A stretch of DNA of 33,365 nucleotides, from assembly GCA_910583695.1 (NCBI GenBank), contig CAJTZL010000030.1, positions 1 through 33,365 on the forward strand, written 5' to 3'. Below, piece after piece: positions 8,605 through 15,720 of the stretch (position 1 is the stretch's first letter; each line of letters opens with the position of its first letter). The stretch is from an uncultured Oscillibacter sp. (GTDB taxonomy: Bacteria > Bacillota > Clostridia > Oscillospirales > Oscillospiraceae). Made by a program: the position numbers and the translations under genes. The notes under the pieces were generated by a model, which saw only the letters and a list, made by a program, of their open reading frames with translations, was not told where the DNA came from and made no database searches.

Positions 8605-11124
8605 TTACCGAATGCCCAGCACCTTATAGTCCTGGTCCTCCACGGCTTTTTTCAGGGCCTCGTCCGCAAGCTCTGCGGAGAGAGTCACCACCGCCGTGCC
8701 GCTCTCGTGGCTGACATTGGCGGCGCTGACCTCCGGCAGGGCTTCCAGGGCTTTCTTTACCCGGGCCTCGCAGTGTCCGCACATCATGCCTTCGATGTTC
8801 ATGGTCTTTTCCATAGTTGCTACCTCCTCGGAATGTTTGGAATGGTTTGATTTCAGGGGTTTGTCTTTCTTCGCGTCCCGCAGGTTGAACAGGTTCAGCC
8901 GCAGGGCGTTGGAAACCACGCAGAAGCTGGAGAGGCTCATGGCCGCCGCGCCGAACATGGGGTTCAGCGTCAGGCCGAAGGGGATGAAGAGCCCCGCCGC
9001 CAGGGGGATGCCGATGGTGTTGTAGAAGAAGGCCCAGAACAGGTTCTCGTGGATGTTCCGGAGGGTGGCCCGGCTGAGCCGGATGGCGGCGGGCACGTCG
9101 GAGAGGCGGCTTTTCATCAGCACCACGTCCGCCGCGTCAATGGCCACATCCGCCCCCGCGCCGATGGCGATGCCGGTGTCTGCCCGGGTCAGGGCCGGGG
9201 CGTCGTTGATGCCGTCCCCCACCATGGCGACCCGGCCCTGGTCCTTGAGCCGGCGGATGACGCTCTCCTTGCCGTCGGGCAGGACCCCGGCGATGACCTC
9301 GTCCACCCCGGCCTGCTTTCCGATGGCCTCGGCGGTCCGCTGGTTGTCGCCGGTGAGCATCACCACGCGAATCCCCATATTTCGGAGCTCCCGCACCGCC
9401 TGGGGACTGTCCTCCTTGATGACGTCCGCCACGGTGATCACGCCCAGCAGCGCCCCGTTTTGGCTGAAAAACAGCGGGGTCTTACCCTGGCCCGCCAGGG
9501 CCTCGGCCTTGGCCTGAAGGTCCTGGGGGATCGGGGCCTGAGTGCTGATAAAGCTGAGATTGCCGCCGCTGAGGGCTGCGCCGTTCAGCCGGGCGGTGAG
9601 GCCGTTCCCCGGCAGGGCCTGGAAGTCCGTGACCTCCTCCGCCGGGATTTGCTCCTCCTCCGCTCTTTGCAAGACGGCTTTCGCCAAGGGGTGCTCGCTC
9701 TTTTGCTCCAGGGCACGGGCCAGCCGGAGCAGCTCCGTTTCCGTAAGGCCTTGAACCGGGAGGATATCCGTTACCTTGGGCTCTCCCTGGGTAATGGTGC
9801 CGGTTTTGTCCAGGGCCACGATCTCCGTCCGGCCCGCGGCCTCCAAAGAGGCGGCGGTTTTAAAGAGAATGCCGTTTTTCGCACCCATGCCGTTGCCCAC
9901 CATGATGGCCACCGGCGTGGCCAGCCCCAGGGCGCAGGGGCAGGAGATCACCAGCACGGAGATGCCCCTTGCCAGAGCGAAGCCGATGGTCTGCCCCAGC
10001 AGCAGCCACACCAGGGTGGTGATCAGGGCAATGCCGATGACCGCCGGGACGAAGACGCCGGAGACCTTGTCGGCAATTTTGGCGATGGGGGCCTTGGTGG
10101 CCGCCGCGTCGCTGACCATCTGGATGATCTGGGAGAGGGTGGTGTCCTCCCCCACCCGGGTGGCCCGGCACTTGAGGAAGCCGGACTGGTTCACCGTGGC
10201 GGCGGACACGCCGTCCCCCGGGGCCTTGTCCACGGGGATGCTCTCCCCGGTGAGGGCGGACTCGTTGACGGCGCTGGAGCCCTCTACCACCACGCCGTCC
10301 ACGGGGATGTTTTCCCCCGGGCGGACCAGGAAGATATCGTCCTTTTGGACCTGCTCGATGGGGACGGTGATTTCGTTCCCGTCCCGCTCCAGCACGGCGG
10401 TCTTGGGGGCCAGCTTCATGAGGCTTTTCAGCGCGTCGGTGGTTTTCCCCTTGGACCGGGCCTCCAGCATCTTGCCCACGGTGATGAGGGCCAGAATCAT
10501 GGCGGCGGACTCGAAGTAGAACTCCATCATGTAGTCCGTCACTGCCGCCGCGTCTCCCCGGACCTGGGCATCCGTCATGGCAAAGAGGGCGTAGGTGCTG
10601 TAGACAAAGGCCGCCGAGGCCCCCAGAGCTACCAGGGTGTCCATATTGGGCGCCCGGTGCCAGAGGCTCTTGAAGCCGCTGATGAAGAATTTCTGGTTGA
10701 TCACCATGACGGCCGTTGTCAAAAGGAGCTGAATCAGGCCCATGGCAATGTGGTTCCCATGGAGGAAATGGGGAACGGGCCAGTTCCACATCATATGCCC
10801 CATGGAGAAGTACATGAGCACCGCCAGGAAGAGCAGGGAGGACCACAGCCGCTTTTTCAAAAGCGGGGTCTCGTGGTCCGCCAGGGCCTCCTCAGCATGG
10901 ACGGCCGGCCCGGCGGCGGTTTCCGCGCCCTTTTGGGATGCGCCGTAGCCCGCGCTCTCCACGGCGGCGATGATCTCGGCGGCGGAAGCGCCGCCCTCCA
11001 CGCCCATGGAATTGGTCAAGAGGCTCACGGAGCAGGAGGTGACGCCGGGGACCCTGCCCACGGCCTTTTCCACCCGGGCGGAGCAGGCGGCGCAGCTCAT
11101 ACCGGTGACGTTGTATTGTTTCAT
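8605..11124 (-). CDS. copA: Copper-exporting P1B-type ATPase with fused C-terminal CopZ-like domain
   Basis: A membrane pump that exports Cu(I) using ATP. The 839-residue product has an N-terminal heavy-metal domain with MSCAAC (9-14), a Met/His-rich first membrane region, the actuator loop TGES (292-295), the transmembrane metal site CPC (395-397), the phosphorylation site DKTGT (439-443), SEHPLAKA and GDGINDAP. Unusually, a second heavy-metal domain (MMCGHC) follows the last membrane helix, at residues 771-839. It has the size and start of a free-standing CopZ chaperone. The CPC type and CsoR neighbour point to copper rather than cadmium or zinc. The start ATG follows a GGAGG site; csoR ends 11 bp upstream, so both share one transcript. 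Confidence 0.95.
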   Translation of the reverse strand: MKQYNVTGMSCAACSARVEKAVGRVPGVTSCSVSLLTNSMGVEGGASAAEIIAAVESAGYGASQKGAETAAGPAVHAEEALADHETPLLKKRLWSSLLFLAVLMYFSMGHMMWNWPVPHFLHGNHIAMGLIQLLLTTAVMVINQKFFISGFKSLWHRAPNMDTLVALGASAAFVYSTYALFAMTDAQVRGDAAAVTDYMMEFYFESAAMILALITVGKMLEARSKGKTTDALKSLMKLAPKTAVLERDGNEITVPIEQVQKDDIFLVRPGENIPVDGVVVEGSSAVNESALTGESIPVDKAPGDGVSAATVNQSGFLKCRATRVGEDTTLSQIIQMVSDAAATKAPIAKIADKVSGVFVPAVIGIALITTLVWLLLGQTIGFALARGISVLVISCPCALGLATPVAIMVGNGMGAKNGILFKTAASLEAAGRTEIVALDKTGTITQGEPKVTDILPVQGLTETELLRLARALEQKSEHPLAKAVLQRAEEEQIPAEEVTDFQALPGNGLTARLNGAALSGGNLSFISTQAPIPQDLQAKAEALAGQGKTPLFFSQNGALLGVITVADVIKEDSPQAVRELRNMGIRVVMLTGDNQRTAEAIGKQAGVDEVIAGVLPDGKESVIRRLKDQGRVAMVGDGINDAPALTRADTGIAIGAGADVAIDAADVVLMKSRLSDVPAAIRLSRATLRNIHENLFWAFFYNTIGIPLAAGLFIPFGLTLNPMFGAAAMSLSSFCVVSNALRLNLFNLRDAKKDKPLKSNHSKHSEEVATMEKTMNIEGMMCGHCEARVKKALEALPEVSAANVSHESGTAVVTLSAELADEALKKAVEDQDYKVLGIR
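8814..8828 (-). promoter_or_regulatory. Internal ribosome-binding site at the CopZ domain of copA
   Basis: Inside copA, in frame, the minus strand reads AGGAGG, 8 bases, ATG. The ATG is the first codon of the CopZ-like domain (bases 8814-8605, 69 residues beginning MEKTMNIEGMMCGHC). This is as good as any start site in the window. It suggests either separate translation of a CopZ chaperone from the fused frame, or the relic of a formerly separate copZ gene joined to copA by loss of a stop codon. Confidence 0.6.
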
Positions 11125-11135
11125 TGGAACCTCCT

Positions 11136-11432
11136 TTATTTCATCAGCTTCTGGAGGGTGCAGAGCAGCTCCTCCACCGTCTCGTCCTTCCCCTCCCGGA
11201 TGTCCCGGGTGACGCAGGTGCGGATATGCTCCGCCAGCAGCTCCCGGGCAAAGGCGTTCAGCGCCGCGTTGGCGGCGGCCACCTGGGCCAGGATATCGGG
11301 GCAGTAGGCGCTGCGCTCCACCATGCCCCGGATGCCTCGAATCTGGCCCTCCGCCCGGTTCAGGCGATTCACCAGCCGCTTGACCTCCTCTTCGGAGCGC
11401 TCCTTGATCTTGTGACAGCCGCAGGTTTCCAT
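11136..11432 (-). CDS. csoR: Copper-sensing repressor CsoR
   Basis: A 98-residue CsoR/RcnR-family (DUF156) all-helical repressor that releases DNA when it binds Cu(I). The copper ligands of true CsoR are present in the expected pattern: C44, H69 and C73 (SAYCPDIL and EHIRTCV). The N-terminal arginine/lysine-rich helix RLNRAEGQIRGIRGM is the family DNA-contact signature. It is the first gene of the copper operon, 11 bp ahead of copA. AGGAGG precedes the ATG. Two operator-like palindromes overlap and flank its promoter, implying autoregulation. Confidence 0.95.
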   Translation of the reverse strand: METCGCHKIKERSEEEVKRLVNRLNRAEGQIRGIRGMVERSAYCPDILAQVAAANAALNAFARELLAEHIRTCVTRDIREGKDETVEELLCTLQKLMK

Positions 11433-11454
11433 GGCGGATGCCTCCTTTGGTTAG

Positions 11455-11504
11455 ATACCCCCTGAGGGTATTTTCATCATATACCCTCAGGGGGTATTTG
11501 TCAA
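11455..11504 (-). promoter_or_regulatory. csoR-copA promoter with two CsoR operator sites
   Basis: On the minus strand: TTGACA (11504-11499), 17-bp spacer, TATGAT (11481-11476). The spacer contains the operator-like sequence ATACCCCCTGAGGGTAT (plus strand 11481-11497 read in reverse). Its exact reverse complement lies at 11455-11471, between the -10 and the start codon. Both have the A/T-flanked C-run/G-run form of known CsoR operators. Binding at the spacer site would block RNA polymerase directly. Confidence 0.88.
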
Positions 11505-11510
11505 GCCCCG

Positions 11511-11549
11511 ATTAAAAAAACCGGCACAGGGAGCGTTCCCCATGCCGGG
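11511..11549 (-). terminator. Terminator of the beta-helix protein gene
   Basis: Minus-strand hairpin with CCGGCA/TGCCGG outer stem and GGG/CCC inner stem, followed by seven T residues (11520-11514). It lies 18 bp past the stop codon of the 11567 gene. Confidence 0.8.
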
Positions 11550-11566
11550 CTGTTGTATGAGTGCCG

Positions 11567-12229
11567 TCAATCCTGATGAACGATTGCTCCGGGCCCCTTG
11601 AAAATGCTGTCCGGCGGGACGGTCCCCCGGACGGAGGACAGGGGATAGACCCTGGAGGCCCGTCCGATGATGGTCCCGGGGTTCAGCACGCTGTTGCAGC
11701 CCACCTCCACATGGTCCCCCAGAATGGCCCCGAACTTTTTCCGGCCGGTCTCCAGCCGCTCCTCCTCGTTCCGAACCACCACCAGGGTCTTGTCGGACTT
11801 GACGTTGGAGGTGATGGACCCGGCGCCCATGTGGCTTTTGAAGCCCAGGATGGAGTCCCCCACGTAGTTGTAGTGAGGAGTCTGGACGCCGTCGAAGAGG
11901 ATGACGTTTTTCAGCTCCACGGAGTTGCCCACCACGCAGCCCGCGCCGACAAGGGCGGAGCCCCGGATGAAGGCGCAGTGCCGGACCTCCGTGTTTGGGC
12001 CGATGACGCAGGGTGCGCCCAGGAAGGCCGTGGGAGCGGCGGAGGCGGTTTTATGGACCCAGACGTGAGGGGACCGCTCCTCATACTCCGCCGGGTCCAG
12101 GGAGGGGCCCAGCCGCAAGATCAGCTCCTTGATGCCGTCCAGGGCCTCCCAGGGGTATTGGAATTGGGCCAGATAGTCCCCCGCCAGGGTGTGGGTGAGA
12201 TCCAGCAGGGCCGCAGTGGTCAGATTCAT
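11567..12229 (-). CDS. Left-handed beta-helix (hexapeptide repeat) protein, GlmU C-domain-like
   Basis: A 220-residue product with a run of hexapeptide-type turns (about 75-190: ASAAPTAFLGAPCVIG, AFIRGSALVGAGCVVG, VEVGCNSVLNPGTIIG), typical of LbH acyltransferases and of the C-terminal half of GlmU. No nucleotidyltransferase signature is present, so the common database label UDP-N-acetylglucosamine pyrophosphorylase would be misleading. Substrate is unknown; sugar-nucleotide acyl transfer or a non-enzymatic role are both possible. The ATG at 12229 is preceded by CAGGAGG and lies downstream of a good promoter; an open frame continuing upstream has no family likeness. Confidence 0.82.
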   Translation of the reverse strand: MNLTTAALLDLTHTLAGDYLAQFQYPWEALDGIKELILRLGPSLDPAEYEERSPHVWVHKTASAAPTAFLGAPCVIGPNTEVRHCAFIRGSALVGAGCVVGNSVELKNVILFDGVQTPHYNYVGDSILGFKSHMGAGSITSNVKSDKTLVVVRNEEERLETGRKKFGAILGDHVEVGCNSVLNPGTIIGRASRVYPLSSVRGTVPPDSIFKGPGAIVHQD

Positions 12230-12275
12230 AACGCGCCTCCTGTTTTTGCCGCCGGAGAGGCGGCATGCTGGCGTT

Positions 12276-12304
12276 ATTATATACCAGTTTTCCAGGAGTT
12301 GCAA
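12276..12304 (-). promoter_or_regulatory. Predicted promoter of the beta-helix protein gene
   Basis: Minus strand: TTGCAA (12304-12299), 17-bp spacer, TATAAT (12281-12276). A small GCCGCC/GGCGGC hairpin lies in the leader just before the ribosome site. Confidence 0.8.
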
Positions 12305-12311
12305 GAGGGGC

Positions 12312-13112
12312 TCAGGCCAGCTCCTCCAAAGAGGCGAAGCGGTAGCCCATATTCTCCCATTTGGTGAGGAGCTCGTCCAGGATGTCCGCGTTGGTCTTGG
12401 AGGTGGAGTGGAGGAGGACGATGGCCCCGTCGTGGATGCGGGGAAGGAGCTTGGCATAGGCCTGCTCCGCCGTGGGCTGGTTGTCCACGTACCAGTCCAC
12501 GTAGGCCAGGCTCCAGAACACGGTTTTGTAGCCCAGGGCCTGGGCCTGCCGCAGGTTTTCCGCGCTGTATTTTCCCTGGGGCGGGCGGTAGAAACGGGGG
12601 AGCTCCTGCCCTGTGGTTTCTTGGTAGAGGTCCGCCAGAGCGTCCAGCTCCTTCCGGAAGGCCTCCTGGCTGCTGATGGCGGACATGTCCGGGTGATGGA
12701 AGGTGTGGTTGCCCACGATGTGGCCCTCCTCCGCCATGCGGCGGATGATGTCCGGGGCGGTTTCGATCATGTTGCCCACCACAAAGAAGGCTGCCGGGGC
12801 ATTGTGCTTTTTCAGGGCGTCCAGGATTTGTTCCGTATAGCCGTTCTCATAGCCGCAGTCAAAGGTCAGGTAGATCACCTTCCGGGACGTGTCCCCCAGG
12901 AACCAGGCGTCGTACTGGGCCAGCTCCTGGACCGAGGCGTTGCCCACGGGGGACTGGCCCTCGTTTGGGAAGGAGAGGCCCCAGTTGTCGGCGGAGGCCG
13001 GAATGATGGCCGGGGCGGCGGTGGGGAGAGTTTTCCCCTGGAGATAGAGCATGGCCCCCAGGAAGAGAAGGGGAAGCATGAGGAGAAATGCGTTTCGCAT
13101 ACGCTGGAGCAT
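12312..13112 (-). CDS. pdaA: Polysaccharide deacetylase PdaA (delta-lactam-forming de-N-acetylase)
   Basis: Removes acetyl groups from N-acetylmuramic acid in spore cortex peptidoglycan, a step to muramic delta-lactam. The 266-residue product has an N-terminal signal-anchor (about 6-24) and a NodB domain with TFDCGYENG, GHIVGNHTFHH, RPPQGKYS and LLHSTSKTNAD. These line up with Bacillus PdaA (TFDNGYENG, GNHSFHHPD, RPPRG), including the non-Asp residue after TFD, which is usual for PdaA. The ATG at 13112 follows CGGAGGTG at good spacing; another ATG nine residues earlier and upstream of the ribosome site was not chosen. The gene implies the organism can sporulate. A forespore-type promoter could not be shown. 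Confidence 0.93.
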   Translation of the reverse strand: MLQRMRNAFLLMLPLLFLGAMLYLQGKTLPTAAPAIIPASADNWGLSFPNEGQSPVGNASVQELAQYDAWFLGDTSRKVIYLTFDCGYENGYTEQILDALKKHNAPAAFFVVGNMIETAPDIIRRMAEEGHIVGNHTFHHPDMSAISSQEAFRKELDALADLYQETTGQELPRFYRPPQGKYSAENLRQAQALGYKTVFWSLAYVDWYVDNQPTAEQAYAKLLPRIHDGAIVLLHSTSKTNADILDELLTKWENMGYRFASLEELA

Positions 13113-13176
13113 AGGCACCTCCGGTTTGTGAAATGTTGTCACAATTCAGCATGTCCGGGGGCGGATGGATTATCGG

Positions 13177-13205
13177 TTGAAAAAGCTGGCGGAAAATGTT
13201 ATATT
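13177..13205 (+). promoter_or_regulatory. Predicted promoter of the nuclease operon
   Basis: TTGAAA (13177-13182), 17-bp spacer, TATATT (13200-13205), 37 bp before the ATG of the nuclease gene and divergent from pdaA. Confidence 0.72.
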
Positions 13206-13242
13206 TGGAGTGTCGAACAATTGCGGTTTGAGGAGGACGGAT

Positions 13243-13956
13243 ATGGCGAAGCGAAGAGGGAAGACGAAACAGCAGCTCACCCCCAGGCGGACGGCGGTGC
13301 TGCTGGTTCTGTGTGTGGCCGCGGCAGTGGTCCAGTGGTATCTGCGGCCGGAGCCGGTGTCCCTGGCGGACATCCCGGAGTGGAGCGGTGCGGCCTACGT
13401 GGAGCTGGAGGACAACCAGCCGGACTTTACCAAGGAGGAGATGACCCTGGAGGCGTTCGAGGACTACAGCGAGCTGGACTACCTGGGCCGCTGCGGCGCG
13501 GCCTATGCCAACATCTGCCCGGAGCTGATGCCCACGGAGGAGCGGGAGAGCATCGGAAACGTAAAGCCAACAGGCTGGGTTTCCGCCAAGTATGACTGCG
13601 TGGACGGAAAGTACCTCTACAACCGCTGTCACCTCATCGGCTTCCAGCTGGCGGGGGAGAACGCCAATGAGAAAAACCTGATTACCGGCACCCGGTATCT
13701 GAACGTCACCGGGATGTTGCCGTTTGAAAACGAAGTGGCGGACTACGTCCAGCGGACGGACAACCACGTTCTTTACCGGGTGACACCGGTGTTTGTGGGC
13801 ACGGAGCTGGTGGCTCGGGGGGTGCAGATGGAGGCCTACTCCGTGGAGGACGCCGGGGACGGCGTGTGCTTCAACATCTTTGCCTACAACGTTCAGCCCG
13901 GAGTGGTCATCGACTACGCTACCGGGGAGAGCCGGCTGGAGGAGGATGCGGCGTGA
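13243..13956 (+). CDS. Membrane-anchored DNA/RNA non-specific endonuclease
   Basis: A 237-residue product with one N-terminal membrane segment (about 17-35) and a beta-beta-alpha-metal nuclease domain of the EndA/streptodornase group (Endonuclease_NS_2-like). The catalytic segment is YNRCHLIGFQLAGENAN followed by KNLITGTRYLN and GMLPFEN, with the histidine of RCHLIG as likely general base. The domain would face outside the membrane, suiting nucleotide scavenging or DNA processing at the surface. GAGGAGGA precedes the ATG. Its stop codon overlaps the GTG start of the exonuclease gene, so the two are translationally coupled. Confidence 0.85.
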   Translation: MAKRRGKTKQQLTPRRTAVLLVLCVAAAVVQWYLRPEPVSLADIPEWSGAAYVELEDNQPDFTKEEMTLEAFEDYSELDYLGRCGAAYANICPELMPTEERESIGNVKPTGWVSAKYDCVDGKYLYNRCHLIGFQLAGENANEKNLITGTRYLNVTGMLPFENEVADYVQRTDNHVLYRVTPVFVGTELVARGVQMEAYSVEDAGDGVCFNIFAYNVQPGVVIDYATGESRLEEDAA

Positions 13957-14627
13957 GACTATGGGAGCAGTTTGACCGGATGGTTGTTTTTGACACGGAG
14001 ACCACCGGCATTGACTATGAGAGGGACCGGATCATCGAAATCGGTGCGGTGTCCCTGGAGAACGGCGTGGAGGCGGGAGGCATGGATCTCTTTGTCCGGC
14101 TGCCGGAGGGGCGGCGGCTGGACCCGTTTATCACGAATCTGACCGGCATCACGGACGAGCGGCTGGAGGCCGAGGGCGTAGGAGACCAAGAGGCCGCCCG
14201 GGCCTTTGCGGAGCTGCTGGAGGGGGCGGAGCGGCCGCTGATCGTGGCCTACAACGCCCAGTTTGACCTGAACTTCCTCTATGGCCTCCTCCGGCCCTGG
14301 GGACTGGTGGGGATTTTGAAAAAGCCCCGGTTCCTGGACGCGCTGACGGTGTACCGGGACCGGCGGGATTACCCCCACAAGCTGGAGAACGCCATTGCCG
14401 CCTATCGGCTGGAGGACAGGGCGGTGAACAGCCACCGGGCCATTGATGACGCCCGGGCGGCAGCGCTGGTGCTGGAGGCCATGGCGGAGGAGCGGGACGA
14501 TCTGGAGCGGTACATCGACCTCTTTGGGTCCCATCCGAAATATGGAATTTCGGGACGAAAGATTTCCTCCGTTACCTACTGCCCCCAGTCCTATGACCGG
14601 CGGAAGCCCCTGTATGAGCTGGTATAG
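13953..14627 (+). CDS. DEDDh 3'-5' exonuclease (DnaQ/epsilon-like)
   Basis: A 224-residue exonuclease with all three motifs: Exo I FDTETTG (about 12-18), Exo II VAYNAQFDLNFL, and Exo III SHRAIDDARAAALV, giving the D-E-D-D-H metal and base residues. It resembles the proofreading domain of PolC/DnaQ but stands alone, with about 40 C-terminal residues outside the domain. GTG at 13953 was chosen because it forms a GTGA overlap with the preceding stop and has GGAGGAGG upstream; no in-frame ATG lies before the first catalytic motif except the one directly ahead of VVFDTETTG. Pairing with a surface nuclease is suggestive but no shared pathway is proven. Confidence 0.85.
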   Translation: MRLWEQFDRMVVFDTETTGIDYERDRIIEIGAVSLENGVEAGGMDLFVRLPEGRRLDPFITNLTGITDERLEAEGVGDQEAARAFAELLEGAERPLIVAYNAQFDLNFLYGLLRPWGLVGILKKPRFLDALTVYRDRRDYPHKLENAIAAYRLEDRAVNSHRAIDDARAAALVLEAMAEERDDLERYIDLFGSHPKYGISGRKISSVTYCPQSYDRRKPLYELV

Positions 14628-14636
14628 AGGGCGCAT

Positions 14637-15008
14637 ATGGCGGTTTGCAAATTTTATGAATACTCCGGCCTGCGCTATCAGGGCCTGGAGTCCGGAGAGT
14701 CGCTGATTGGAAAGGGCATGATGGCTTATTGGGTTCCAATCCTGTCGTTTGGAACGATGCACTCCTGCAGCTCCCATTCCGGGACGCTTTATGTGACGGA
14801 CCGAAGGGTGTTCTTCCGGACCATGTGGAGCGATTATGTGGAGTTTGAGCTGAAACTGCCGGAAATTCGGGGTTTTTCCGTTGGGAAAAGAGGGCTGTTT
14901 ACCCAGGTGACGCTGCACGGCCGGGCCGGAGAAAAGCTCTGGTTCACCGGGTTCTCTGCAAAAAGGATGCAGGACTGGCTTTGGAGGGCGGGAGTCAAGC
15001 CGCTGTAA
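14637..15008 (+). CDS. GRAM/PH-like small protein (123 aa)
   Basis: Not a family I can name. The segment GTLYVTDRRVFFRTMW followed by LPEIRGFSVGKRG and a final helix ending WLWRAG has the strand-strand-helix plan of bacterial GRAM/PH-like domains, which often bind membranes. There is no signal peptide. The ribosome site is weak (AGAGGG), and the start lies 9 bp after the exonuclease stop, so coupling is likely. Confidence 0.65.
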   Translation: MAVCKFYEYSGLRYQGLESGESLIGKGMMAYWVPILSFGTMHSCSSHSGTLYVTDRRVFFRTMWSDYVEFELKLPEIRGFSVGKRGLFTQVTLHGRAGEKLWFTGFSAKRMQDWLWRAGVKPL

Positions 15009-15022
15009 CGGGAGGGGTGCGA

Positions 15023-15283
15023 ATGGCGTTTCCGAACGTTCTGGACGGAGCCGTTGTGCTGGAGTATTCAGACGGCGGAAATTACGGGACCATAGAAGGA
15101 GATCCCAGGGAGATTCGTTATCTGGCGGTCTGCCGGTACGGGAGAGACCCGGGGCATTACCTATTTTTCTGCACCGGGAGCGATGGCGGATATGACGTCG
15201 TCATAGACGATTTGTTCGGGTCCGTGGAGGAGTGCAGAGCCTCCGCGGCAAGATTCGGAGATGTAGTCTGGCATAAAAAATAA
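15023..15283 (+). CDS. Unrecognised small protein (86 aa)
   Basis: Small soluble product with alternating hydrophobic/polar strands (REIRYLAVCRYGR, GHYLFFCTGSDG, YDVVIDDLFGSVEECR) and no motif I recognise. GGGAGGGG lies 5 bp before the ATG, and a strong terminator follows the stop by 5 bp. It is the last gene of the nuclease operon. Confidence 0.65.
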   Translation: MAFPNVLDGAVVLEYSDGGNYGTIEGDPREIRYLAVCRYGRDPGHYLFFCTGSDGGYDVVIDDLFGSVEECRASAARFGDVVWHKK

Positions 15284-15288
15284 GCGGC

Positions 15289-15323
15289 AGAAGCGCCCGG
15301 CGAACCGTCGGGCGCTTCTCTTT
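15289..15323 (+). terminator. Terminator of the nuclease operon
   Basis: Perfect 11-bp stem AGAAGCGCCCG / CGGGCGCTTCT (15289-15299 with 15309-15319), followed by CTTTG. Confidence 0.82.
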
Positions 15324-15344
15324 GCTTCATTGACCCTGGAGATA

Positions 15345-15417
15345 CCCTCCTCCTCCCGGACGGTATTTGCCAGATATTCCATGGCCTCCACGGGATCGTT
15401 CCCCACGGCGGTCTCCC
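15345..15417 (-). pseudogene. Pyruvate kinase gene fragment (73 bp)
   Basis: Matches 18135-18207 in the intact pyruvate-kinase-like gene at 71 of 73 bases in the same orientation. In the minus frame it still reads ETAVGNDPVEAMEYLANTVR (the intact gene has Y in place of the D). Both flanks diverge abruptly. It lies within a 437-bp stretch without genes (15284-15720) that otherwise holds the nuclease-operon terminator, an AT-richer unexplained part (about 15425-15555), a promoter and a leader hairpin. Confidence 0.8.
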
Positions 15418-15559
15418 GGTCTTTGTCGGATTGCAAAAAAAAGATGGAGAGATGTGCTGCGAAGGCCGCCTTTTTCCGAGAATCGGATAACCGTACCGCT
15501 TGCGGGACCTGGCGTTCGTGCAAAATGTACAAGAATTTTCCGGAGATGAAAATTGATAC

Positions 15560-15588
15560 TTGCAATTCTTAAAAGGCTCTGCTATACT
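15560..15588 (+). promoter_or_regulatory. Predicted promoter of the dehydrogenase-malic enzyme operon
   Basis: TTGCAA (15560-15565), 17-bp spacer, TATACT (15583-15588). The -35 and -10 are identical to those of the udp promoter. The predicted transcript starts near 15595 and has a leader of about 125 nt. Confidence 0.75.
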
Positions 15589-15631
15589 TTATCCGCGAAC
15601 AACAGCTTGCTATGAGCGGAGTGTGTGAGAC

Positions 15632-15677
15632 GAGTGCGATAACTGGCCGGTACGGTGTGGTTATTGCGCTCTTTTTT
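15632..15677 (+). promoter_or_regulatory. Leader terminator hairpin (attenuator or small-RNA end)
   Basis: A 12-bp stem with two G-U pairs (15632-15643 GAGTGCGATAAC with 15660-15671 GTTATTGCGCTC) and an inner CCG-GTA-CGG hairpin, followed by six T residues (15672-15677). It stands between the promoter and the ribosome site of the dehydrogenase gene, about 40 nt after the predicted transcript start. Either readthrough is regulated, or a small RNA of about 80 nt ends here. No known riboswitch class is recognised. Confidence 0.7.
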
Positions 15678-15720
15678 GCATATATCAGCACCTGAAAACT
15701 GGTAAAGGAGTTTGGCACAT

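Noticed and set aside
9049..11307. 752-codon plus-strand frame opposite copA
   Set aside because: Shadow of the clearly identified copA/csoR genes.
13113..13180. Forespore (sigma-G-like) promoter for pdaA
   Set aside because: A CATGCTGA element resembles the -10, but no acceptable -35 lies at the right distance.
15161..15565. 134-codon minus-strand frame containing the kinase fragment as a gene
   Set aside because: Only about 24 codons are kinase-like; the flanks match nothing, the frame runs through the terminator and the end of another gene, and there is no ribosome site.
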